NCBI GenBank assembly: GCA_016302585.1
Contig: JAEDNI010000021.1
Location: forward strand, 1-31,193
Direction of reading: 5' to 3'
Source: Paludibacteraceae bacterium
Lineage (GTDB): Bacteria; Bacteroidota; Bacteroidia; Bacteroidales; Paludibacteraceae
DNA length: 31,193 bases
Shown here: piece by piece, positions 16,067-24,571 of the stretch
Layout: the number at the start of each line of letters is the position of its first letter
How positions within the stretch are numbered: the first letter of the stretch is position 1
The notes under the pieces: generated by a model
Databases searched by the model: none
What the model was told of the DNA's origin: nothing
What the model saw: the letters and a program-made list of their open reading frames with translations, nothing else
Position numbers and translations under genes: made by a program

Positions 16067-19000
16067 TTGAAGCGTAGCTATCATTATATTTTATTTGCAG
16101 TAACGATTGCCTTGGCTGTGGTCAGCGGTATCATGATGTTCCATGTGAATGTCAATGCCGATATGACCAAGTATCTGCCGGACGACTCTCAGATGAAGAG
16201 TGGTCTCGAAATCGTTATGGACGAATTCGGCTCTTCGGCTCAGATGAGTGGAGCAGACGTGCATGTGATGTTCGAGGGCGTCTCAACGCAAGAGGTGCCA
16301 GGTATCCGTACGCTACTTCAGGCATATCCGAACGTGAATGGCGTCACCTATCGGTATAGCACGGATAGTGCGCATATAGTCTTTGATCTGGCTGTGCCCA
16401 AATCGGTGGATCAGAAGGCATTAGGTAAACAAATCAGTTCCCGTTTCGGTGGCAACTGTGTGGTAGAGACCAGCCAAGATGGTGCGACACCGCCTATCTC
16501 GGTGATGATTTTTTCCGCGGTACTGATTATGGTCGTGCTGTTTGTGATGGCGCAGTCGTGGTTCGAGCCAGTAGTTATCTTAGTGGCTTCCGGCTTAGCT
16601 ATTGTGCTCAACATGGGTACGAACGCACTCTTGCCGTCCGTCTCCATCACGACCAATTTCATTGGATCAATCCTGCAAGCCGTGCTTTCGCTGGATTACT
16701 GTATCGTGTTGTTGAATCGGTATCGTCAGGAACAGGATGAGCGCACGGATAAGCGAATGGCAATAGTGGCGGTTAATAATGCTATTCGCAAAGCCGCGCC
16801 TTCCATCTTATCTTCGGCTTTAACGACGGTAGTAGGACTGCTGATGCTCTGTTTCATGCGCCTGAAGATCGGTGCAGATATGGGTATCGTTTTGGCTAAG
16901 GGTGTGGTTTGTTCGTTGATCTGTACATTTACGGTGATGCCGTCGCTGATGTTGTTCTTCCGTCGTGTGATCAATAAAACAGCCAAACCGGCGTATGTAC
17001 CTCCTACGGATAAGTTAGCTCAGTTTGTCGCGCGTCATAAGTTACCGATGGCTATTGGAGCAGTGATCCTGTTCTTTGGATCCTGGTATCTGTCCCGTCA
17101 GACAACGATATTCTTCTCGGCTGAAGCTGAATCAGAGATAGAGAAAGTATTTCCGTCTCCGAATCCTTTTGTGCTGCTGTATGACACGCAAGAAGAAGAC
17201 TCGGTGTTTGGTTTGGCGGATCGACTGATGGCGCAGCCGGGTATCGAATTGGTGATTTCGTATCCTACGCTGATGAGGCAACCGCTCACGCCGGCAGAGA
17301 TGACGGCGCACGTGCGATCGCTACTGACTGATTTCTCGGATTTCATGCCGGAAGGTACGACGGTACCCCAAGAAGCATTAGATGCCCTGAATCCTGAGTT
17401 GGTGAAGGTGCTCTATTATATCCATGCGAAAGACTCCATCGAACAAAAACTGAGTTTCCCTGAGGTAGCTCGTTTCCTGCATTCTTATGTAGTGCCCAAT
17501 CCGCTGATGGCCGATATGATCGATGCGGATATGAAGCAGCAGATAGAGGACCTGCAGTCGATGCTGGAACTCCCTGCGCCGTCCAAAGAAGAACCGAAGG
17601 AGGCAAAACCTGTAGCGGTAGTTGCCGCAGAGGAACTTGTCGAACTGGAAGATACCATCACAGTCCTCTCCCGCGAGACTATTGCACCGATCCAAATAGA
17701 ACCCTCTACGCTGGCTGTGACAGAAGATACGCTTTCGGTGCCGGAAATGCCGCTGGATAAGATTGCTATTGTGCCCTTCATAGAGCGCTTGTATCAGCGC
17801 CAGACATCAGCCGTGACGGTGGAGATGCATAAACTGGCTGACACTACGGCGATTCGTCTGCCGATGTCCGTTAACGAGATGTCGGTCTTCATGGGTTCTA
17901 CGCCGATCCAGACGCGTTTGGTATACAGTTATGCACCGGGTATTGCCAAGAAACTGTCTCCGCTGGAGTACGTGCATCTATTGGTAGATGACCTGTTCAA
18001 GCGCAAAGGTCTGGCGGGTATGGTTTCCGAAGAACAGCGTACGTTGTTAGGACAGCGTGCATACCTGATGGACTTGGCGGATAAGAATGCATCGCTCACG
18101 CCTTCGGATCTCAATATCTTACTGCGCGCCTTTGGCGTGGAGAACCTCACCGAGGAAGAGATCATCGCAATAGCCAACCCGCCGAAGAAAGAAGATCCGC
18201 TTCTTGCGAATCTTCCGAGTTCTTTGAATACGGAAGACATCGTTCAATCAGTGGCGCAAGTGCAGCGCGCGTTGCATAGCACCGATACGACACGTGCCGT
18301 AGTAGCTGTTTCGGAGAAGAAAGAAGAACCGACGACGGTGAAGTCACATCGTCCGAGTCGTGAAGACCTGCAAGCAGAGTTATTTACAGAACTGGTGTTC
18401 GGCGGCAAGACCTATACGCCAGCTGCGATGGCAGATAAACTGGCGAGACTGATGAAGTTATCGAACGTGAAGGCTGCCCCTGTAACGGCGGCTCAGATGT
18501 CGCTTCTGTACGATTACTACGGGGCGGTTCACTCGCAGTGCGATACCTTACGTATGGGCTTCGAACCGCTGTTGGTGTATATCTGTGATACGCTCATCAA
18601 CGACCCGCGTATAGTAGAACTGATGCCGGATACGATGCGTGCACAGGCTTCCGGCATCAAAGCGCAGATGAAAGATGGTTTAGGCCAGTTGCGCAAAGAC
18701 CAGCACTCGCTCTTAGTGGTGCTCTCATCCTTGCCGAAGGAGTCGAAAGAGACCTATGATTTCGTGGATACCTTAACCGCCTTGGCGGAGGCACGTCTGG
18801 AGAAACCGCACTACTATGTGGGAGAATCGGTGATGTACGCAGAGATGCGAGGTGGTTTTGATCACGAAATGAATGTCGTCTCGCTTCTGACGATATTGGC
18901 TATCTTCCTCATTGTGGCGGTCACCTTCCGTTCGGTCATCGTGCCGACGATCTTGGTGGTGACGGTGATGACGGCTGTATATGTGAATGTTGTGGTAGCA

Positions 19001-19447
19001 GGGTGGGTGACCGGCCAAATGTTATACTTGGCGTACCTCATCGTGCAGGCGATCCTCATGGGTGCTACAATCGACTATGGTATCCTCTTCGCCAATTATT
19101 ATCGCGAGAACCGCAAGACGATGCTGCAGGTCGATGCGGTATGTGCGGCTTATCGCGGCTCAATCCGTACGATCCTTACCTCCAGCCTCATCATGGTGAT
19201 CGGTCCCGGAGCGATGGCGCTTTTTATTGACGACCTGATGATCAGTAATATCGTCGGCTGTCTGGCCGTAGGTGCCTTCATGGCTGTCGTGCTGACTATG
19301 ACTGTCGTTCCGGCCGTATTGGTGGCCTTGGATAAATGGGTGGTGTACGGCAAGAAGAATCGTTTTAACGGCGAGATACCGGAAGCGAATAAGGAAAATA
19401 CGGAAAATCCCGAAAATACAGAAGCAGAGCATGCAGAATCAAAATAA
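16067..19447 (+). CDS. Large MMPL/RND-family exporter
   Basis: A 1126-aa inner-membrane protein of the MMPL branch of the RND superfamily, probably a proton-driven exporter of lipids or other hydrophobic molecules. TM1 is at ~8-25, a first periplasmic loop at ~27-143, then helices with AVLSLDYCIVLLNRYRQE (Asp210). The second helix bundle has GATIDYGILFANYYRENR (Asp1003). These paired Asp residues fit the proton-relay positions of such pumps. The second periplasmic loop (~345-935, about 590 aa) is far larger than the first and has an acidic/proline-rich stretch near 500-560. A TTG start at 16067, 11 nt after the previous stop, is chosen because the next ATG would delete TM1. The Asn/Glu-rich tail overlaps the next gene by 17 nt. 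Substrate unknown. Confidence 0.88.
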   Translation: MKRSYHYILFAVTIALAVVSGIMMFHVNVNADMTKYLPDDSQMKSGLEIVMDEFGSSAQMSGADVHVMFEGVSTQEVPGIRTLLQAYPNVNGVTYRYSTDSAHIVFDLAVPKSVDQKALGKQISSRFGGNCVVETSQDGATPPISVMIFSAVLIMVVLFVMAQSWFEPVVILVASGLAIVLNMGTNALLPSVSITTNFIGSILQAVLSLDYCIVLLNRYRQEQDERTDKRMAIVAVNNAIRKAAPSILSSALTTVVGLLMLCFMRLKIGADMGIVLAKGVVCSLICTFTVMPSLMLFFRRVINKTAKPAYVPPTDKLAQFVARHKLPMAIGAVILFFGSWYLSRQTTIFFSAEAESEIEKVFPSPNPFVLLYDTQEEDSVFGLADRLMAQPGIELVISYPTLMRQPLTPAEMTAHVRSLLTDFSDFMPEGTTVPQEALDALNPELVKVLYYIHAKDSIEQKLSFPEVARFLHSYVVPNPLMADMIDADMKQQIEDLQSMLELPAPSKEEPKEAKPVAVVAAEELVELEDTITVLSRETIAPIQIEPSTLAVTEDTLSVPEMPLDKIAIVPFIERLYQRQTSAVTVEMHKLADTTAIRLPMSVNEMSVFMGSTPIQTRLVYSYAPGIAKKLSPLEYVHLLVDDLFKRKGLAGMVSEEQRTLLGQRAYLMDLADKNASLTPSDLNILLRAFGVENLTEEEIIAIANPPKKEDPLLANLPSSLNTEDIVQSVAQVQRALHSTDTTRAVVAVSEKKEEPTTVKSHRPSREDLQAELFTELVFGGKTYTPAAMADKLARLMKLSNVKAAPVTAAQMSLLYDYYGAVHSQCDTLRMGFEPLLVYICDTLINDPRIVELMPDTMRAQASGIKAQMKDGLGQLRKDQHSLLVVLSSLPKESKETYDFVDTLTALAEARLEKPHYYVGESVMYAEMRGGFDHEMNVVSLLTILAIFLIVAVTFRSVIVPTILVVTVMTAVYVNVVVAGWVTGQMLYLAYLIVQAILMGATIDYGILFANYYRENRKTMLQVDAVCAAYRGSIRTILTSSLIMVIGPGAMALFIDDLMISNIVGCLAVGAFMAVVLTMTVVPAVLVALDKWVVYGKKNRFNGEIPEANKENTENPENTEAEHAESK

Positions 19448-20285
19448 ACAATGGGACCTGACCATCACACCGAAGGATCGACTGCTGACGGTGGATTGGA
19501 AGGAGATATGGCGCTACCGCGATATGTTCCTGCTGTTTGTGGCGCGTAATTTCCGTACGGCGTACAAACAGACCATCCTGGGTCCGCTGTGGTTTATAAT
19601 CACCCCGGTGCTGTCCGTTATTGTCTATGTAACGGTGTTTGGAGGTATTGCGAATATCCCTACGGATGGTGTGCCGCCGATGTTGTTCTATCTCTTGGGT
19701 ATCGCCGTGTGGGGGTATTTCGCCAGCTGTGTCAGCGCTACATCCAATTCGTTCGTTTCCAATGCGGATATATTCGGTAAGGTTTATTTCCCGCGTATTA
19801 TCATGCCGCTGGTGGCGGTGACGACTAACCTCTTGTCGTTCGCTATTCAGTTGGCGATCTTCGCGGTGCTATACATCTATTATGTAGCCACAGGAACGGA
19901 ACTCGTTATTCATTGGCAGATCGTGCTGTTCCCGCTTTTCGTAGCCATGCTTGCATTCATGGCTGTAGGCTTCGGAATGATTTTCTCTTCAATGACGACG
20001 AAGTATCGCGACTTGCAAATTATGTTGGCGAAAATCATTTCGCTGTGGGTGTATATCACGCCTGTCATCTATCCGTTGAGCATGGTGTCAAACGAGAAAC
20101 TGAACCTCGCGATGAGTCTCAATCCCGTCACCCCCGTGATGGAGGCAATTAAATACTCGTTATTGGGACAGGGGCAGTTCAGCTGGCTTTGGTTAGGCTA
20201 TAGCGCGCTGTTCACGCTGATATTGTTAATCATCGGCCTGATGCTCTTCAATAAAGTACAAAAATCATTTATGGACACCGTATAA
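19431..20285 (+). CDS. ABC-2 type polysaccharide/lipid export permease (Wzm-like), copy 1
   Basis: A 284-aa membrane subunit of the Wzm/TagG/RfbA family, which exports undecaprenyl-linked polysaccharides or related glycolipids together with an ATPase (Wzt/TagH). Family features are ARNFRTAYKQTILGPLWFIITP at the first helix, FGKVYFPR in the central amphipathic region, MTTKYRDLQ, and about six helices. It overlaps the MMPL gene by 17 nt and is followed at once by a paralogue of the same length. No ATP-binding subunit lies in the window. Confidence 0.9.
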   Translation: MQNQNKQWDLTITPKDRLLTVDWKEIWRYRDMFLLFVARNFRTAYKQTILGPLWFIITPVLSVIVYVTVFGGIANIPTDGVPPMLFYLLGIAVWGYFASCVSATSNSFVSNADIFGKVYFPRIIMPLVAVTTNLLSFAIQLAIFAVLYIYYVATGTELVIHWQIVLFPLFVAMLAFMAVGFGMIFSSMTTKYRDLQIMLAKIISLWVYITPVIYPLSMVSNEKLNLAMSLNPVTPVMEAIKYSLLGQGQFSWLWLGYSALFTLILLIIGLMLFNKVQKSFMDTV

Positions 20286-20360
20286 AATTACCAATTACCA
20301 ATGACCAATCACCAATGACCAATTACCAATGACCAATTACCAATTACCAATGACCAATAA
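20284..20360. repeat. Heptamer array D (CCAATNA)
   Basis: Ten consecutive 7-bp CCAATNA units run from 20291 to 20360, preceded by a partial unit. N is T, G, C or A. Units with N=G contain ATG, and two of these (20329 and 20350) are three units, hence 21 bp, apart and in frame with the downstream permease. The array begins on the stop codon of the first permease. Confidence 0.9.
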
Positions 20361-21204
20361 TAATACATATTGGACCACGGAGATCAGCCCGACGACATTT
20401 GCGAAGGGTTTGGGCTTGAAGGAACTTTGGCAGAAGAAGTACCTGATTTGGCTGTTTGTTAAGCGCGATATCACGGTGCAATACAAACAGACGATCTTTG
20501 GTATGGGATGGTATTTTATCTCGCCGCTCTTTACGATGTTTATGTATATCGTCGTCTTCGGCCGTATTGCCGGTATTCCTACGGATGATATACCGCAGCC
20601 GGTGTTCTACCTGAGCGGTATCTGTCTTTGGGAGTATTTCTCGACCTGTCTCACGGATACGGCGGCTACGTTCCAGACGAACGCTGGTCTGTTTGGAAAA
20701 GTCTATTTCCCGCGTTTGGTGACACCGGTATCGAAGGTGATCTCCAAACTTTTCCGCTTCTCGCTTCAGTTAAGTACCTTCGTCTTCGTATACCTTTATT
20801 TCGTCATTCGCGGCGTGGACCTGCATCCGAATATCTACCTGCTGCTCTTCCCGGTGCTAATCCTGATGATGCAATGTATGGCCTTAGGCCTCGGACTTAT
20901 TGTTTCGTCGCTCACTACCAAATACCGCGACTTGACCAATTTCTTCGGCGTCTTTGTATCCCTGTGGATGTACGCTACGCCTATCGTCTATCCGCTTTCG
21001 TACGTCACGAATCCGACCCTGCATAAAATAATGCTTTTTAACCCGATGACGGCTATCATTGAGACCTTTAAATACGGTGCTTTCGGTGCCGGACAGTTCT
21101 CCTGGTCGTCCCTGGGCTTCAGCGCGGCATGTATAGCTATATTGCTGTTTATCGGCATCGCGATGTTTAATCGAAAGCAGAAATATTTTATTGACACGAT
21201 ATAA
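20350..21204 (+). CDS. ABC-2 type polysaccharide/lipid export permease (Wzm-like), copy 2
   Basis: A paralogue of the preceding permease, with VKRDITVQYKQTIFGMGWYFISP, FGKVYFPR and LTTKYRDLTN at matching places. I choose ATG 20350 because it gives 284 aa, exactly the length of copy 1, and aligns MTNNNTYW with MQNQNKQW. ATG 20329 would add seven repeat-encoded residues (MTNYQLP). Both candidate starts lie inside the heptamer array, so repeat copy number could change the start used. The pair may form a heterodimer or two separate exporters, and the ATPase must be encoded elsewhere. Confidence 0.88.
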   Translation: MTNNNTYWTTEISPTTFAKGLGLKELWQKKYLIWLFVKRDITVQYKQTIFGMGWYFISPLFTMFMYIVVFGRIAGIPTDDIPQPVFYLSGICLWEYFSTCLTDTAATFQTNAGLFGKVYFPRLVTPVSKVISKLFRFSLQLSTFVFVYLYFVIRGVDLHPNIYLLLFPVLILMMQCMALGLGLIVSSLTTKYRDLTNFFGVFVSLWMYATPIVYPLSYVTNPTLHKIMLFNPMTAIIETFKYGAFGAGQFSWSSLGFSAACIAILLFIGIAMFNRKQKYFIDTI

Positions 21205-21224
21205 ATTTATTTAACCCGATCAAT

Positions 21225-21707
21225 ATGAAAGAGTACCAATTGAAAACCAAGATGAAGTCCTATCAGTGGGACGAGTTGTCTGAAGAACAGCGCGAAGTGG
21301 TAGCTATCGCCAAGGAGCAAATCCGGCATAGCTATTGCCCGTACAGCCATTTCCATGTAGGAGCGGCAGCGAAGTTAGCGAACGGCGTAGTGATACGTGG
21401 GGCGAACCAAGAGAACGCAGCTTATCCGAGTGGTCTGTGCGCAGAGCGTACTGCTCTTTTTGCAGCCGGCGCTCAGTATCCGGATCAACCTGTTGTACGT
21501 TTGGCTATTGCGTGCTATACGGATGGTCATTTCACCAAGGAACCCGGTTCTCCTTGCGGCGCATGCCGTCAAGTGATGCTGGAGACCGAGCACCGCTATG
21601 GTGGGAAGATGGAAGTGCTGTTGTACGGCGAGGATGAGATATTTGTCTTTGACTCCGCAGCAGACCTGCTTCCGTTGATCTTTGTCAGCGAGAATCTGAA
21701 AGGTTAA
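21225..21707 (+). CDS. cdd: Cytidine deaminase
   Basis: It converts cytidine and deoxycytidine to uridine forms in pyrimidine salvage. Zinc and catalytic residues are intact: GLCAERTALF (Cys72 ligand, Glu74 proton shuttle) and PCGACRQ (Cys111 and Cys114 ligands). The three-cysteine site and 160-aa length indicate the small homotetrameric type. It sits 20 nt after the second permease and 16 nt before the LptF/G-family gene, with no functional link to either that I can see. Confidence 0.95.
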   Translation: MKEYQLKTKMKSYQWDELSEEQREVVAIAKEQIRHSYCPYSHFHVGAAAKLANGVVIRGANQENAAYPSGLCAERTALFAAGAQYPDQPVVRLAIACYTDGHFTKEPGSPCGACRQVMLETEHRYGGKMEVLLYGEDEIFVFDSAADLLPLIFVSENLKG

Positions 21708-21723
21708 GGTGTACCCGACATAG

Positions 21724-23220
21724 ATGAGAGTAGTTAAGAAAATAGATATCTATCTGCTGCGGAATTTTCTGTGGCTCTTCTTGGCTACTTTCTTCATTGC
21801 AATCTTCATTCTGCTCATGCAGTTTATGTGGATGCATGTGAATGACCTTGTAGGTAAAGGCATCAGTCTCGGCGTCCTCTCAGAGTTTTTCATCTATGCT
21901 ACGGCTTCTGTAATACCTCTGGCGCTACCCTTGGCAATCTTGCTCAGTTCTCTGATAGCCTTTGGTAACTTGGCGGAGAAAAGCGAACTGACGGCGATGA
22001 AAGCCGCGGGAATATCCCTGTTCCGTATCTTACGTCCTTTGGCCATTGCAGTTGCCATCCTCAGCGTCGGGGCGTTCTATTTCAGCAATAACGTGCTGCC
22101 TAAGTCGCAAGCCAAACTATGGGCACTCATCTTCTCCCTGCGCCAGAAGAGTCCGGAACTGCAGATACCGGTGGGGGAGTTCTATGATGAGATACACGGA
22201 TATAACATCTACGTGCGCAATAAGACGAGAGACGGAGACCTGCTGAACTTGATGATCTATGACTATTCTTCTGGTTTTGAGGATGCCAAAGTGATGGTGG
22301 CGGATACCGGTCGTTTGAGGGCCAGTACGGATAAACGTTTTCTGGTGCTGGATCTTATCAACGGCGAATCCTTTGAGAACCTCAATCAGAAGCAACAACG
22401 TGCCACCCGTACCACCCAAAATATACCGTATCGGCGCGAGACGTTCAGTCATAAACGACTCATCATCGATTTCAATACCGATTTTAATCGCTATGACGAA
22501 TCCATCCTTGACGACCAGCATGTGAGCAAGAATGTTTCGCAATTGTTGCACTCCATCGACTCAGTCGAACATGTGTCAGATGCGCGTTCTAAAGAACAAA
22601 GTGACAAACTGATCAAAGATCGTTATTTTGGTCGCGAAGGTTCGCGAACGGATGTTATCCTTCCTACTACTCTCTCTTCGGAGGATGTAGAGCGCTATAA
22701 TTTAGACTCCCTGTGGGCGCATCTATCGCTGACGAGAAAGAAACAAGTATATTCTATAGCGCAGGAGAAAGCACGTAATTACAGGGACCAGATTGAGTAC
22801 AATGCCATCTTGTTAGAGGACACCGAGCGCTATGTACGCAAGCATGAGATAGAGCTCTACCGTAAGTTCACGCTGGCCTTTGCGTGCCTCATCTTTTTCT
22901 TCATTGGTGCTCCGCTTGGAGCCATCATACGGAAGGGTGGATTAGGCGCACCGGTAGTGATCTCGGTCATCCTGTTTATCATCTATTATATCATTGATAA
23001 CACGGGATATAAGATGGCGCGTGAGGCTTTGTGGCCCTGTTGGGCGGGGATGTGGCTCAGTTCCTTTGTACTGCTGCCTACAGGTATCTTCCTTACCTAC
23101 AAAGCCGCGACCGACTCGCCGCTCTTTAACCCCGACGCATGGGTGATCGCGTGGAAGAAGATGGTGAACAAGGTGCAAGAGTCAAAATGGTTTCACCAAG
23201 TGAAACGACAAAAGAATTGA
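21724..23220 (+). CDS. LptF/LptG-family (YjgP/YjgQ) permease
   Basis: A 498-aa inner-membrane component of the lipopolysaccharide export ABC transporter, which passes LPS to the periplasmic bridge. N-terminal helices begin IDIYLLRNFLWLFLATFF, and the diagnostic LAEKSELTAMKAAGISLFRILRP cytoplasmic segment follows. A periplasmic beta-jellyroll-type region follows and then three C-terminal helices. It is longer than E. coli LptF/G (about 360 aa) because of an added charged region (~270-380) before the last helices, as in other Bacteroidota members. LptF versus LptG cannot be told. ribBA begins 2 nt after its stop. Confidence 0.9.
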   Translation: MRVVKKIDIYLLRNFLWLFLATFFIAIFILLMQFMWMHVNDLVGKGISLGVLSEFFIYATASVIPLALPLAILLSSLIAFGNLAEKSELTAMKAAGISLFRILRPLAIAVAILSVGAFYFSNNVLPKSQAKLWALIFSLRQKSPELQIPVGEFYDEIHGYNIYVRNKTRDGDLLNLMIYDYSSGFEDAKVMVADTGRLRASTDKRFLVLDLINGESFENLNQKQQRATRTTQNIPYRRETFSHKRLIIDFNTDFNRYDESILDDQHVSKNVSQLLHSIDSVEHVSDARSKEQSDKLIKDRYFGREGSRTDVILPTTLSSEDVERYNLDSLWAHLSLTRKKQVYSIAQEKARNYRDQIEYNAILLEDTERYVRKHEIELYRKFTLAFACLIFFFIGAPLGAIIRKGGLGAPVVISVILFIIYYIIDNTGYKMAREALWPCWAGMWLSSFVLLPTGIFLTYKAATDSPLFNPDAWVIAWKKMVNKVQESKWFHQVKRQKN

Positions 23221-23222
23221 AT

Positions 23223-24473
23223 ATGAAGATAAACACTATACAAGAAGCATTAGAGGACTTCCGTGAAGGAAAGTTCGTCATTGTGGTAGATGATGAAGAT
23301 CGCGAGAACGAAGGTGATTTCATCATCGCGGCAGAGAAAATCACCCCTGAGAAGGTGAATTTTATGCTGCAGCACGGCCGGGGTGTCCTTTGTTGCCCTA
23401 TTACAGAACAGCGTTGTGCGGAATTGGACCTCATGCATCAGGTAGCTAATAACACCTCGATGTTAGGTACGCCGTTCACGGTGACGGTAGATAAACTCGA
23501 AGGCTGTACCACCGGTGTTTCTGCGGCCGACAGAGCGGCTACAATTCAGGCACTGGCGGATCCGGCATCCAAACCCGAGACGTTCGGTCGACCGGGACAT
23601 ATCAACCCGCTTTATGCCAAGGCAGGAGGTGTGCTGCAGCGTGCCGGACATACCGAAGCCGGTGTGGACTTGGCGCGCTTAGCCGGACTCTATCCGGCAG
23701 CTGCCCTCATCGAGATAATGAATGCCGACGGCACCATGGCACGCATGCCCCAACTGCAAGAAGTAGCACGCGAATTCGACCTCAAGATCATCACCATCAA
23801 AGATTTAATTGAGTTCCGGTTAAATCAAGGTGAACGATTAAAGGTAAATGGGGAAAGAGAAGAGGTGATTAGTGAAAGCTCGCTCGTGGAGCGCGGCGAG
23901 ACGGTTTTCCTTCCTACGCAACATGGTGAGTTTATGTTAACGCCTTTCCGTGACCTGACGACGGGTCTCGAGCACGTAGTGCTCACCAAAGGGGAGTGGA
24001 CGGACGACGAACCGGTCTTATGCCGTGTACACTCCAGTTGTATGACGGGCGATATATTCGGCTCCCTGCGCTGCGAGTGCGGCGAACAACTCACCAAAGC
24101 CATGCAACTCATCCAGGCCGAAGGAAAGGGGATCATCGTCTATATGAATCAAGAGGGACGAGGGATAGGCCTTATGAATAAGATACGCGCGTATAAGTTG
24201 CAAGAGCAGGGAGAAGATACGGTGGAAGCGAATGTACACCTGGGTTTCCGCCCCGATGAACGCAACTACGGCATCGGCGCGCAGATTTTGAATCAAATGA
24301 ACGCTCACAAGCTTCGTTTATTAACCAATAATCCCGTCAAGCGCGTAGGCTTGGAGAGTTACGGCATCGAGATCGTGGAGAATGTACCTTTGGAGATAGC
24401 GCCTAATAAATGGAACAGACGCTATATGCAAACAAAAAAGGAAAAAATGCACCACGATTTGAAACTGGTATAG
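23223..24473 (+). CDS. ribBA: Bifunctional DHBP synthase / GTP cyclohydrolase II
   Basis: It makes both early riboflavin precursors: 3,4-dihydroxy-2-butanone 4-phosphate from ribulose 5-phosphate (RibB, ~1-200) and the pyrimidine intermediate from GTP (RibA, ~225-416). RibB motifs include DDEDRENEGDF (23-33) and GHTEAGVDLARLAGL. RibA has the zinc ligands in SSCMTGDIFGSLRCECG (Cys273, Cys284, Cys286) and NQEGRGIGL. ATG 23223 matches normal starts, and an upstream in-frame start would extend into the previous gene. The interdomain linker (~201-219) is encoded by degenerate 7-bp repeats. No FMN riboswitch is visible, since the gap to the upstream gene is 2 nt. Confidence 0.95.
   Translation: MKINTIQEALEDFREGKFVIVVDDEDRENEGDFIIAAEKITPEKVNFMLQHGRGVLCCPITEQRCAELDLMHQVANNTSMLGTPFTVTVDKLEGCTTGVSAADRAATIQALADPASKPETFGRPGHINPLYAKAGGVLQRAGHTEAGVDLARLAGLYPAAALIEIMNADGTMARMPQLQEVAREFDLKIITIKDLIEFRLNQGERLKVNGEREEVISESSLVERGETVFLPTQHGEFMLTPFRDLTTGLEHVVLTKGEWTDDEPVLCRVHSSCMTGDIFGSLRCECGEQLTKAMQLIQAEGKGIIVYMNQEGRGIGLMNKIRAYKLQEQGEDTVEANVHLGFRPDERNYGIGAQILNQMNAHKLRLLTNNPVKRVGLESYGIEIVENVPLEIAPNKWNRRYMQTKKEKMHHDLKLV
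23829..23877. repeat. Degenerate heptamer array E in the ribBA linker (GGTGAAA)
   Basis: Seven consecutive 7-mers line up: GGTGAAC, GATTAAA, GGTAAAT, GGGGAAA, GAGAAGA, GGTGATT, AGTGAAA. Position 5 is A in all seven and position 1 is G in six. They code for the linker between the RibB and RibA domains. The match is weaker than in the intergenic arrays and could be partly chance. Confidence 0.45.
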
Positions 24474-24571
24474 TGTTTGGCACGGTATTTGAGCAAAATA
24501 AGGTAACTGGAAATCTATAAATATAGAAATCTGGAAATTTAGGTACACTAACCCTTTAAAACATTACAACA

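Noticed and set aside
23139..23222. N-terminal extension of RibBA
   Set aside because: It would overlap the LptF/G-family gene by 82 nt and adds residues not seen in RibBA. ATG 23223 fits the family start.
24507..24538. AT-rich direct repeats (CTGGAAAT twice) before the secreted-protein gene
   Set aside because: They are too degenerate to call a heptamer array and no promoter boxes are in register. They are left as an unexplained gap feature.
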